From positions 33,990-75,027 of the forward strand of contig NZ_JQAR01000005.1 in NCBI RefSeq assembly GCF_001437155.1: 41,038 bases of DNA, in the 5' to 3' direction. Origin of the DNA: Liquorilactobacillus mali (lineage in GTDB: Bacteria; Bacillota; Bacilli; Lactobacillales; Lactobacillaceae). A model generated the notes under the pieces. It did not search any database. It saw nothing but the letters and a program-made list of their open reading frames with translations, and was not told the DNA's origin. A program made the position numbers and the translations under genes. This document shows, in pieces, positions 31,196 to 37,929 of the stretch. The number at the start of each line of letters is the position of its first letter. Position 1 is the first letter of the stretch.

Positions 31196-31879
31196 TTAGA
31201 CTTCCTTAAATACTTTGTCTTTACCGAGTCTATTCTTCATTTCTTCCAAAATTCCGCAAGTAATATTTGCCTTTTCATTCTTATCTGCCATTTTCCATTC
31301 AGGCTTAGTTTCAGCTTGCTTTACCGCTTCTCGTTGAACTGTTCCTACATCTGATTGAGTGGCAAGAGCAATCGCTTTTGAATATCCATTAATTAATGCT
31401 TTTTTCTGAATTAACGGATCATTTTTTTGGTATGACTTTTTAGCACTCTGATTAGTAGTTTTCTTTGTTTCACGATTCGTTTGATTGTAATGTTCATCAG
31501 TGTCAGCATCCTTCGTATCATCAATTAAAAACAGTCCATTCAAAGCATATTTGCGTGCATATGAGCTTGCTGTACCTGTTATCTGTGATTCGTCAAACCC
31601 TTTCTTAGAAACACTCTCTCGTGCATATCCTGTTGTCTTAAATTCACCATCAGGAGTTGTGAGTGTTGCTGTGGCTTTGATATAGTGCCACTCTCCAATT
31701 AATGTTGGTTCATCAGTAATAGTAAGGGTAGAATTTAAAGCTCTTAGAATAGGTTTTAAGGCAGTTAAAATATCTTCTGTACTTCGGTAGTTATACTTTC
31801 CAAACTTGTTGAATTGGCCTTTAGGAGCTTTCAACGTGCTTTGAATAGTAACTAATGCACTCTGCTTTTCCTCAGTCAT
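31196..31879 (-). CDS. erf: Erf-family single-strand annealing protein
   Basis: A 227-residue recombinase. ALVTIQSTLKAPKGQFNKFG, then YRSTEDILTALKPIL and GTASSYARKYALNGLFLIDD (residues about 95-117) are the Erf signature. The tail is a Lys-rich linker and a C-terminal helix domain. It anneals complementary single strands during phage recombination, with the downstream SSB as partner. It overlaps the Gp157 gene by 4 bases. Confidence 0.93.
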   Translation of the reverse strand: MTEEKQSALVTIQSTLKAPKGQFNKFGKYNYRSTEDILTALKPILRALNSTLTITDEPTLIGEWHYIKATATLTTPDGEFKTTGYARESVSKKGFDESQITGTASSYARKYALNGLFLIDDTKDADTDEHYNQTNRETKKTTNQSAKKSYQKNDPLIQKKALINGYSKAIALATQSDVGTVQREAVKQAETKPEWKMADKNEKANITCGILEEMKNRLGKDKVFKEV

Positions 31880-32355
31880 TTAATTACCACCTTTCGACTA
31901 GGCTTTAACTCAACCCCGTCAATATCTTTGCCATTTTTCAAATCTTCATATAGCAACTTCTTGTCAATTTTAGTAACCTGTTCGACATTCTTATAGCTGT
32001 CAGGGACTACACTTTCATCACTAACAATCACACTTGGACGATAATTTCTAGGCTTTAAGAAATGATTATCTGTTTTAACTTCCTTGTACCCAGCGTTATC
32101 AATTGCTTCTGTTAGATACTGATTAAGTTGCTTATTCTTATTTTTCAAGCTGGTTTGCAATTCTCGCAGTTCTTGAATCTTTTTAGTAAGCCAATCAACA
32201 TTCATCTGATTTCGTTCTATCCAGGTCGCAATATTATCAACTTTGCTATTGAATGTATCTTCAATGCTGTCTAGCGTGTCCTTGATCATTTCAGGATCTA
32301 AATCATCTCGGTCAGCCAGCTCTTTATATTTAACTGTTAGCTCAAATAGATTCAT
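31876..32355 (-). CDS. Siphovirus Gp157-family protein
   Basis: A 159-residue protein. MNLFELTVKYKELADRDDLD, IERNQMNVDWLTKKIQELRE coiled coil, then NHFLKPRNYRPSVIVSD and a C-terminal ILV/Lys-rich tail match the Gp157 family, which was linked to phage resistance in Streptococcus thermophilus and sits next to recombinases. It overlaps genes on both sides by 4 bases. Confidence 0.9.
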   Translation of the reverse strand: MNLFELTVKYKELADRDDLDPEMIKDTLDSIEDTFNSKVDNIATWIERNQMNVDWLTKKIQELRELQTSLKNKNKQLNQYLTEAIDNAGYKEVKTDNHFLKPRNYRPSVIVSDESVVPDSYKNVEQVTKIDKKLLYEDLKNGKDIDGVELKPSRKVVIK

Positions 32356-32618
32356 TCCAATTCCTCCAATTCATTAATTCTCATGTAGTTAATTTCATTG
32401 GCAAATAGCCAGCCCTCACAGAACTCTTCGTCTATATTAGGTAGCTTTGTCTCGAATACATATTCTATCCATTTATGCAAGCCCTCAGCTTTAACTAGGT
32501 CTGCCGACTGTGAACCAAACTCAATCAGAAAATAGCTCTCGTTGGTTAAATCATTCGACTCCCAGTCTTCATATACACGAGTGCCATTCGGCAACAATGC
32601 ACCAATTTTAGTTTCCAT
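32352..32618 (-). CDS. Hypothetical acidic protein
   Basis: An 88-residue acidic protein (METKIGALLPNGTRVYEDWE, SYFLIEFGSQSADLVKAEGL, EFCEGWLFANEINYMRINEL). No family recognised. Its start touches the stop of the upstream gene and its end overlaps gp157, so it is translated as part of the early operon. Position next to recombination genes suggests an accessory role. Confidence 0.65.
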   Translation of the reverse strand: METKIGALLPNGTRVYEDWESNDLTNESYFLIEFGSQSADLVKAEGLHKWIEYVFETKLPNIDEEFCEGWLFANEINYMRINELEELE

Positions 32619-32965
32619 CAGCTTTCCCTCCTGTTATCATTTGAAATCAGCTCCTTAACGTAATTAATTATTTTCGTGCGTGTTGGTTCATCAGCTTTGC
32701 TTAGGTTGTCAACAAACTTGTTAAATTGTTTTTCAGGTACACGATCTCTTTTACGTGTTTTAGACAATTGAGTTAAAATAGCAAACTCTTCATCTGAAAG
32801 CCTATATTTCAGATAGCTACCGGTTGTCAAGAACTCGATAAATTCATAGGCTACATAACCCATTCGCTCATTTTTAATGCTGAATGTTGGCTCTTCTTCG
32901 GCTAGTACAAGCTTTATCTTGCTACCAATGTTTTCTAGTGCTAGTTGTGCTTGTTCGTTATTCAT
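32618..32965 (-). CDS. Hypothetical helical early protein
   Basis: A 115-residue mostly helical protein (MNNEQAQLALENIGSKIKLV; RLSDEEFAILTQLSKTRKRD; FNKFVDNLSKADEPTRTKII). It has no recognised motif. The second half is rich in Arg and Lys, compatible with nucleic-acid binding. Starts 12 bases after the repeat protein gene ends. Confidence 0.62.
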   Translation of the reverse strand: MNNEQAQLALENIGSKIKLVLAEEEPTFSIKNERMGYVAYEFIEFLTTGSYLKYRLSDEEFAILTQLSKTRKRDRVPEKQFNKFVDNLSKADEPTRTKIINYVKELISNDNRRES

Positions 32966-32977
32966 GCTTAATCCCCC

Positions 32978-33157
32978 TTATCTGTAATTGTCACTTTCAT
33001 AACGATAATTGCCCTGCCCGAATGGATCATTCCAACATGCAAAAGGATCGTTTTTCTTCATAATGTCGTTCCAAGGAGCAAACGGATCATTTCTTAACAT
33101 TGGGTCATTCCATGGCTCAAATGAATCGTTATTTCTAGGACGTTCTTCATCAAACAT
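32978..33157 (-). CDS. Small NDPF/PWND repeat protein
   Basis: A 59-residue protein (ATG 33157, AAAGGAG upstream; an ATG at 33166 is nearer that site). It consists mainly of three units, NDSFEPWNDPMLR, NDPFAPWNDIMKK and NDPFACWNDPFGQ, so period 13. It is acidic, rich in Asn, Asp, Trp, Phe and Pro, with no hydrophobic core, so a disordered multivalent binder is likely. It could mimic a short linear motif to sequester a host or phage protein. No known family comes to mind. Confidence 0.65.
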   Translation of the reverse strand: MFDEERPRNNDSFEPWNDPMLRNDPFAPWNDIMKKNDPFACWNDPFGQGNYRYESDNYR

Positions 33158-33206
33158 GTAAATCATTCTCCTTTGTGTTATACTTTCCGTAGATGTTTTT
33201 GATATG

Positions 33207-33231
33207 GAGCATATTGCTGTATGCTCTTTTT
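33207..33231. promoter_or_regulatory. Hairpin between HTH gene and repeat-protein gene
   Basis: GAGCATA (33207-33213) pairs with TATGCTC (33220-33226), a perfect 7-bp stem, followed on the plus strand by TTTTT. As a terminator it would act on plus-strand (antisense) transcripts. On the minus strand it lies five bases after the stop of the HTH gene but lacks a T-run, so there it may only slow transcription or protect RNA ends. Confidence 0.5.
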
Positions 33232-33441
33232 CTATTTGAATAAGTCATTTGGCGTACATTCTAGTGACTTACATAAAGTATTGAGTGTTTCAAACTGTAG
33301 CATTTTAGTTCTTCCACTTTTTGCGTTCGTAATTGTATTTCTGCTAACACTCGTAATTTTTGACAATTTAGTAGTACTTATATCTAATTCAGCCATTTTT
33401 ATTCTCAAACCTTTTCCAAAACTTTCTCCATTTAAATTCAT
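33232..33441 (-). CDS. XRE-family HTH regulator
   Basis: A 69-residue Cro/C1-type protein: KGLRIKMAELDISTTKLSKI, TSVSRNTITNAKSGRTKMLQ, FETLNTLCKSLECTPNDLFK. GGGGTGAGATAA precedes the ATG. It follows the three micro-membrane-protein genes. Together with the gene at 26353 and the Cro at 37514 it makes three small XRE regulators in the early operon. Confidence 0.88.
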   Translation of the reverse strand: MNLNGESFGKGLRIKMAELDISTTKLSKITSVSRNTITNAKSGRTKMLQFETLNTLCKSLECTPNDLFK

Positions 33442-33446
33442 TTATC

Positions 33447-33557
33447 TCACCCCTTTACAAACCAACTAACCACAACCTCGATACATAATGCGTAAGTAGT
33501 TATAATTGCCGTCCATGTTGCTAATTTGACCAATTGCAGCAGCTTATCTTCTTTCAT
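33447..33557 (-). CDS. Micro-membrane protein 3 (36 aa)
   Basis: MKEDKLLQLVKLATWTAIIT begins a 36-residue protein with one hydrophobic span (about residues 8-34, including YALCIEVVVSWFV) and a charged start, ending VKG. The ATG lies inside the end of the preceding micro-gene (14-base overlap), and the end carries the ribosome site (GGGGTGA) of the HTH gene. Unknown function. Confidence 0.5.
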   Translation of the reverse strand: MKEDKLLQLVKLATWTAIITTYALCIEVVVSWFVKG

Positions 33558-33624
33558 TTTTAGCCTCGTATCTTCCTGCCTCATAGGCTGCAATTGCAAC
33601 AGCCACAATTACTATTGCATTCAT
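33544..33624 (-). CDS. Micro-membrane protein 2 (26 aa)
   Basis: MNAIVIVAVAIAAYEAGRYE then AKNERR, 26 residues: one N-terminal hydrophobic helix and a charged tail, the plan of a single-pass membrane peptide. The ATG overlaps the stop of the preceding micro-gene in ATGA, with ACAGGAA upstream. Too short for homology statements. Confidence 0.5.
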   Translation of the reverse strand: MNAIVIVAVAIAAYEAGRYEAKNERR

Positions 33625-33704
33625 TTCCTGTCACCTGCTTTCACTATGCACATCATCAACACGCCGATAAATGCACCTATTGTTACGCCAATCAAGAAGC
33701 TCAT
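33621..33704 (-). CDS. Micro-membrane protein 1 (27 aa)
   Basis: MSFLIGVTIGAFIGVLMMCI then VKAGDRK, 27 residues: a hydrophobic helix with Gly-x3-Gly spacing and a basic tail. AAAGGAAGTGAG lies upstream. It resembles small single-pass phage peptides found in lactic phage early operons. Three such genes in tandem with overlapping stops and starts argue for real translation. Confidence 0.55.
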   Translation of the reverse strand: MSFLIGVTIGAFIGVLMMCIVKAGDRK

Positions 33705-33718
33705 TCACTCACTTCCTT

Positions 33719-34045
33719 TCATTTTGGAATCTTGGATTCCCAGTCTATGCGCTTGCGATTTTCTTCCATCCACTCGCAAGCTTTTTTAGCAAAAATAATA
33801 TGTGCTTTCCCTTGATAGCCACGAATAAGCCATCCACCGTGGTAGTAATCTATTTCATCAAGAAACTTGTCTAGCACAAAAGTAGTGACCCAAGTACTTT
33901 CTTTACCACCACAGCAAGCCTTACGGAATTGGTTAATGTTCCATGTTATTCCGTCTAGTTTTTTTAGTAACTCGTGATCAGCAATCTCGCTAACCTGTTC
34001 TTTTACTAGATCAGTAATTGCTTTCTCGTTGATCAATGCCGGCAT
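33719..34045 (-). CDS. DUF771-family protein
   Basis: A 108-residue protein. DGITWNINQFRKACCGGKES then WVTTFVLDKFLDEIDYYHGG and IIFAKKACEWMEENRKRIDW match the DUF771 family, common in early regions of lactobacillus and staphylococcal phages. The core looks like an excisionase-style DNA-binding helix-turn-helix. Function not established. Confidence 0.82.
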   Translation of the reverse strand: MPALINEKAITDLVKEQVSEIADHELLKKLDGITWNINQFRKACCGGKESTWVTTFVLDKFLDEIDYYHGGWLIRGYQGKAHIIFAKKACEWMEENRKRIDWESKIPK

Positions 34046-34076
34046 ATTTACACTTCCTTTCTATTTGCTAAGTTGG

Positions 34077-34604
34077 TTACTCTGAGCCAAATTCTTCGAG
34101 AGTATGAAACTTAATCCCGTTTTCTTCAGCAAACTTTTTAAACAATGATTTTCCTGATTGTCTGCGCTGGTTATCGCTAATAACTGTCATCATCCAAGAG
34201 CTTAGATTAAAAATATCATCAGCCCAGTATTCCATTAAGAATTGAAATCCATCAGGAATTTTGCTATCCCAACCGATGTTTTTCTCAATCCAATCCCTTG
34301 TGTAGAAATAATCTTTGCATCCCCATTTATGGCCGCTAAAGTCTTTCTTAATTGGAATAATCTGGCAAAATTGTTTTGGTGTAAGTTGCTCAATAAGGTC
34401 AGTAATGGTAAACATGTAAGACGTTCTGAACTTTAGTGAAAGATTGTCAAAATCGTCTTCATCAAATGATTTCAAGCTTGCAAGAAGAAGCTTTTGTGTT
34501 TCTTCAGTAGTGAGGAAACCTTTTTTCTTCCAAATATCTGCGATTTTTACAGATGAATCTCTCCAAATCTGAACTGGCGTTTTTGAAATGACTGTTAATT
34601 TCAT
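34077..34604 (-). CDS. Hypothetical early protein
   Basis: A 175-residue protein without recognised motif. MKLTVISKTPVQIWRDSSVK starts a strand-helix region; KFRTSYMFTITDLIEQLTPK and DYFYTRDWIEKNIGWDSKIP are helical; the end (QSGKSLFKKFAEENGIKFHT) resembles a small DNA-binding or protein-binding helix pair. Isolated by 14 to 30 bases from neighbours, with its own ribosome site (GGAGATG). Confidence 0.6.
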   Translation of the reverse strand: MKLTVISKTPVQIWRDSSVKIADIWKKKGFLTTEETQKLLLASLKSFDEDDFDNLSLKFRTSYMFTITDLIEQLTPKQFCQIIPIKKDFSGHKWGCKDYFYTRDWIEKNIGWDSKIPDGFQFLMEYWADDIFNLSSWMMTVISDNQRRQSGKSLFKKFAEENGIKFHTLEEFGSE

Positions 34605-34618
34605 TTACATTCCATCTC

Positions 34619-35149
34619 CTATTTGTTTTTCTTCCAGTTTTCAATAGCTTCAAGCTGCGTATCTGTCATACGAGTTTCATAGCCTTCAAAGCTACTGAGT
34701 GAAAGATGATTGACTAAAGTGATTGCTTCATTTAAATCAATTCTTCTTAGTGATGAGTAACGTGGGACGTTAAAAGCCCTTTTTATTCTGCGATAAACGT
34801 TTGCTCTAAACTGGCCTAACTTTTTCATGTGCAAATTAGTTCCACCGTACTGGTTGGAGTTGAATTTTTCTTCGAGATAAAGGTTGGTTAGAATAGCCGC
34901 TTTTTTGCTTACAACTGTTTTGAACACTTGCTGTTCTTCATAAGTCAGAGTCACACTTTCTTCTACACGGTTAACTAATGTTGTTAGCTCTTTAATTCCT
35001 TTGTCTGCATATGCTTTAATTTCCTTTTTAGCAGAGTTCATTGACAAATAAATTTGCTTATTAATTTCTGTTTGAAGTGCCTGCTGGTTAATTAGGCCTG
35101 CTAAAAGCTTGCTATCAGGTTCTTTTATTACTAAATTGTTTTGTTTCAT
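34619..35149 (-). CDS. ORF6C-domain protein
   Basis: A 176-residue protein. The C-terminal half (VSKKAAILTNLYLEEKFNSN, RANVYRRIKRAFNVPRYSSL, LNEAITLVNHLSLSSFEGYE) fits the ORF6C domain normally at the C-terminus of phage antirepressors. No BRO or ANT N-terminal domain is attached here; residues 1-70 are a coiled coil. It probably binds DNA or the repressor. The start touches the stop of the DUF3102 gene. Confidence 0.78.
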   Translation of the reverse strand: MKQNNLVIKEPDSKLLAGLINQQALQTEINKQIYLSMNSAKKEIKAYADKGIKELTTLVNRVEESVTLTYEEQQVFKTVVSKKAAILTNLYLEEKFNSNQYGGTNLHMKKLGQFRANVYRRIKRAFNVPRYSSLRRIDLNEAITLVNHLSLSSFEGYETRMTDTQLEAIENWKKNK

Positions 35150-36039
35150 TATTTAAAACTCCCTTCAATGATTTTTCTCCCTGCTGTTGTTTGACGAATT
35201 AAATCAATAAATTTTTGTAATTCATTTAACCGACTGCTAATGTTTTCTTTTGCTTCATTGCTCATTTCGGAAAGATGGTTCAAGTCATCATCAAGCAACA
35301 TATTTTCATTCAAAAAGTTTTTAATGTTGTAAGACAAAGTGTAGATATTGATATCAGCTTTTCTTTTTAGCCTTTCCAGCCTTTTTTGTTCAGCCTCATC
35401 ATCTTGAATTTTGATAAGCTGTTTCGCTGATTCTGATTCTTTTTTGAAATAATCAGCTTGCTTTTGTGCCTTTTCTAATTGTTCTTTGATTGAATCAGCT
35501 TGCTGTGCTTTCTGCTTAACTGATTCATAATCATCAGGAGTTTTTTCGACTGTTACAGTCTTTTCAACAACCTTTGGCTCACGCTCATTCAAGCGGTCAA
35601 TCATTTCAGCCTGTTGGTTAATCTGCCTATCCTTGGCTTTTAAGGACTCCTCTTTTTCTTTAAGCTTACGGTTGACTTCTTGCAACTCTCGCACAGTCAT
35701 TTCGTCAGGCTTCTTCACTTCACCAGAATCGAGTTGCTGTGGTTTCTCTCGTTCATCTGGTGGCATAGTTGCGATTAAGTAAAGAGGCTTCCATCCTAAA
35801 TTGGACCCCGGGGCCCAATTTGCAAGTTCAGTTGTAATTTTCATAAAACGATTAGCAGTCCTATGATTCATCTGAATTGATTCCAACCACTTACCAAACT
35901 CGCCATGAGCCAAATCATGGTCTTTAACCCATTTCAGTCGGCGGCCAATTTCGAAGATTGCTTGACCACCAATCGACTGGTAAGTCTTAATTTCAGTAGT
36001 AAGTTGTGTTAAGTCATTCGGCAATACAACTTCATTCAA
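35149..36039 (-). CDS. DUF3102-family protein
   Basis: A 296-residue protein. The N-terminal 90 residues (TEIKTYQSIGGQAIFEIGRR, GEFGKWLESIQMNHRTANRF, MKITTELANW) are the DUF3102 domain, which looks like a DNA-binding helical module. A long coiled coil follows (about 115-235, LQEVNRKLKEKEESLKAKDR and so on), then a C-terminal helical bundle. Often found near antirepressor and excisionase genes in lactobacillus phages; the role is unknown. Confidence 0.85.
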   Translation of the reverse strand: MNEVVLPNDLTQLTTEIKTYQSIGGQAIFEIGRRLKWVKDHDLAHGEFGKWLESIQMNHRTANRFMKITTELANWAPGSNLGWKPLYLIATMPPDEREKPQQLDSGEVKKPDEMTVRELQEVNRKLKEKEESLKAKDRQINQQAEMIDRLNEREPKVVEKTVTVEKTPDDYESVKQKAQQADSIKEQLEKAQKQADYFKKESESAKQLIKIQDDEAEQKRLERLKRKADINIYTLSYNIKNFLNENMLLDDDLNHLSEMSNEAKENISSRLNELQKFIDLIRQTTAGRKIIEGSFK

Positions 36040-36105
36040 TTTTTACAACTCCTTTTATTTTTTTAGTAGTATAATTTGGTTATCTATTGAAAGGCGGTAA
36101 CTCTC

Positions 36106-36474
36106 ATGAAACACTATGAAGAAATTCCTGAGGTAATTTGTTACTGTAAATTAATTACTAACCATGTTAAGTTTCTTGATAACCATATGATTGAACTTTC
36201 TCAAAATAAATGTTCAGAAGAAATCTTAGAGCTAATATCCAAAAAGTACTCAATAATAAAAAGAAATTATCTTTCATGCTGTGATTTAACAGATCATCCA
36301 ACAGCACTTTATCCATTTCTCTATTTTCCATTTTTGAAAGAAGTAAAAAAATTTATTGATTGTTTTAAAATGGATGCCGATAGCATAAATAGTCAGCTCA
36401 TAAAACTAGTTCATTCTCTAAGACTAAACATTCGTGAATTGTATTTTGATTTGATAAAACAGTTTGATAACTAA
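36106..36474 (+). CDS. Plus-strand orphan gene inside the early operon
   Basis: A 122-residue protein, opposite in strand to all neighbours. AAAGGCGG lies about 8 bases before the ATG and a TATAAT (36070-36075) lies upstream, without a clear -35. The protein is helical and rich in Cys, Leu and Lys (CYCKLITNHVKFLDNHMIEL; HPTALYPFLYFPFLKEVKKF). No family recognised. Its end overlaps the minus-strand gene at 36471 by 4 bases. A gene with its own promoter, facing against the early operon, may be expressed from the prophage: a moron-type gene, possibly for immunity or defence. Confidence 0.65.
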   Translation: MKHYEEIPEVICYCKLITNHVKFLDNHMIELSQNKCSEEILELISKKYSIIKRNYLSCCDLTDHPTALYPFLYFPFLKEVKKFIDCFKMDADSINSQLIKLVHSLRLNIRELYFDLIKQFDN

Positions 36475-36743
36475 TCAATAAGCTTTTTTTTGATGCTAAC
36501 TCTTAGTACATCATCATCCAGCGTATTGTTTGCCAATTCTTTTAAGTCATTAAGACTCGTCACTAGCTGTTGATGGCTCTTTTGTACATCACTAACATCA
36601 AACAGTGCATCTATGTCTTTATCTTTAGGCTTTTCATATTCTTTCTCAGTCACCTTTTGAAATATCCCGTGTTCCTTGCTACCGCTAATAGCTTGGAGCA
36701 CATTTTTTATTTCTTCTGGTGTACCTTCGATTGATAATTTCAT
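36471..36743 (-). CDS. Small early protein
   Basis: A 90-residue protein starting MKLSIEGTPEEIKNVLQAIS, a beginning shared by many small early proteins in lactic phages. The rest is charged and helical (DALFDVSDVQKSHQQLVTSL). Ribosome site AAAGGAA about 8 bases upstream. Function unknown. Confidence 0.65.
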   Translation of the reverse strand: MKLSIEGTPEEIKNVLQAISGSKEHGIFQKVTEKEYEKPKDKDIDALFDVSDVQKSHQQLVTSLNDLKELANNTLDDDVLRVSIKKKLID

Positions 36744-36757
36744 AAAATCATTCCTTT

Positions 36758-37498
36758 CTATTCTGTAACTAACTGCTTATCCGAGTTGTAAATTGTCTCG
36801 CTGATTGACACATTCAATCCGTACTTATCTTGCAAAGCCATCAGGTTATTTTCTTTGATGTCGTACCATTCGCCATGAATCAAGTATTTCTTAAAAAAAT
36901 TATGAATTTCGTTTTCAAGCTGGTACCATTTGCTTGTCTTTATCTTTCCAATTAAAACGAGTTTTTCGGGATTCATTGCTTGGATTGCTTTTATTCTTCT
37001 GCCTAAATTAGATGTACATCCAATTTTTACTAATCCGTTTTTCGATTTCAAAAAGTATACATATCCTTGAGAAGTAACTTTATTTAATCTTTTTGTAAAA
37101 TTGCAATTATTCAAAAAGTAATTATCGAAATCAGATAAGTTTGCTATTTTTTCAGCTAGTAAAGATATCTCACTTGGGTGTTTTTTGGGAAAAAATGAGA
37201 AAGATAATTTAGACAAGCCAGAATTCAAAGCGAAAATGAATTTACTTTTTATTTTTCCTAATTTGTCTAAATAGTCGCCTAATTCAATAACAACATCAGG
37301 AACTAAGATTGTACCGTTATCGCAATCAAAAATATCCGTTTCATAATAAACATCTCCACTTTGTGTAAGCAAAAATTTTCCATCATTGATGTTTAATCTC
37401 TCAACATATGGGTCTTTCAAGAATACTTCCGAGCCAAATCTGTATCCCATTTTCTCAACAAATCTAATCTGATATCCGTTCCATAATTCCGTCTTCAT
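36758..37498 (-). CDS. T5orf172 / GIY-YIG-like protein in antirepressor position
   Basis: A 246-residue protein. The C-terminal part (about 145-230) has YVYFLKSKNGLVKIGCTSNL, then GRRIKAIQAMNPEKL, LENEIHNFFKKYLIHGEWYD: the T5orf172/MUG113 domain of the GIY-YIG nuclease superfamily. The N-terminal 140 residues (ELWNGYQIRFVEKMGYRFGS; ILVPDVVIELGDYLDKLGKI) are unrecognised. It follows cro directly, where antirepressors usually lie, so it may be an antirepressor-like regulator whose nuclease domain is used for DNA binding. Confidence 0.75.
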   Translation of the reverse strand: MKTELWNGYQIRFVEKMGYRFGSEVFLKDPYVERLNINDGKFLLTQSGDVYYETDIFDCDNGTILVPDVVIELGDYLDKLGKIKSKFIFALNSGLSKLSFSFFPKKHPSEISLLAEKIANLSDFDNYFLNNCNFTKRLNKVTSQGYVYFLKSKNGLVKIGCTSNLGRRIKAIQAMNPEKLVLIGKIKTSKWYQLENEIHNFFKKYLIHGEWYDIKENNLMALQDKYGLNVSISETIYNSDKQLVTE

Positions 37499-37513
37499 AA
37501 TTTCCCTTCTTTC

Positions 37514-37759
37514 TTATTCTGTGACTGGTTTTCGTACTCGAACGGGCACATTGTCTTTAAAAAAAATAGCCATATGGTTCTTATCATATCCAAGCACGGC
37601 TGCAATTTCTAAAAGTTCATTTGCCCCTAGAGAAACAATGCCATTTTCACGTTTTGCATACCACGAACGGTTTTCTTTACCAAGCAATTTTGTTATATCT
37701 TTTTGCGTGTACCCCTTTGCAATTCGCTCAGCTTTTAATCTGTTCAAATCGACTGTCAT
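37514..37759 (-). CDS. cro: Cro-like repressor
   Basis: An 81-residue XRE-family protein from ATG 37759 (MTVDLNRLKAERIAKGYTQK), with AAGGAGG upstream; the longer frame to 37798 would run into the operator. The helix-turn-helix is YTQKDITKLLGKENRSWYAK; then GANELLEIAAVLGYDKNHMA and a C-terminal strand pair for dimerisation. It is the first gene of the leftward early operon and is divergent from cI, the standard Cro place. Confidence 0.9.
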   Translation of the reverse strand: MTVDLNRLKAERIAKGYTQKDITKLLGKENRSWYAKRENGIVSLGANELLEIAAVLGYDKNHMAIFFKDNVPVRVRKPVTE

Positions 37760-37777
37760 GATTACACCTCCTTTTTC

Positions 37778-37828
37778 GTACCCATTTGGGTACATCAATA
37801 ATATAAACCACTAGTTCTCGTATGTCAA
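37778..37828 (-). promoter_or_regulatory. Early leftward promoter and operator O1
   Basis: On the minus strand TTGACA (37828-37823) and TATATT (37805-37800) are 17 bases apart, almost consensus. Just downstream, covering the expected transcription start, is the perfect dyad GTACCCATTTGGGTAC (37778-37793; 7-bp arms around TT). A repressor bound here would block early transcription. This is the best candidate for the CI/Cro operator. Confidence 0.85.
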
Positions 37829-37830
37829 CA

Positions 37831-37864
37831 AAAAGAGCAAAAAAAGTTTTTTTGGTTCTTTTAA
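37831..37864. repeat. A/T-tract inverted repeat between divergent promoters
   Basis: An A-rich arm (AAAAGAGCAAAAAAA, 37831-37845) faces a T-rich arm (TTTTTTTGGTTCTTTT, 37847-37862), complementary except for one extra base. Such phased A-tracts bend DNA strongly and the position, between the two operators, would favour looping by bound repressor. It could also stop stray transcripts. Confidence 0.5.
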
Positions 37865-37873
37865 AAATATATA

Positions 37874-37902
37874 TTGTAACTGTTTGGGAACAATGATAAT
37901 AT
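37874..37902 (+). promoter_or_regulatory. cI promoter and operator-like site O2
   Basis: TTGTAA (37874-37879) and TAATAT (37897-37902), 17 bases apart, form the rightward promoter for cI. GTAACTGTTTGGGAAC (37876-37891) overlaps its -35 and spacer. One half (TGGGAAC) differs from the O1 half-site TGGGTAC by one base; the other half is weaker. This fits autoregulation of cI through a low-affinity operator, or its repression by Cro. Confidence 0.65.
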
Positions 37903-37929
37903 ATAGATATTGAAAGGAGGATAGTTTAA

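Noticed and set aside
33526-33874. Three overlapping plus-strand frames between 33.5 and 33.9 kb
   Set aside because: They are antisense to the micro-membrane genes and DUF771, with no plausible ribosome site; the minus-strand set is better connected by stop-start overlaps.
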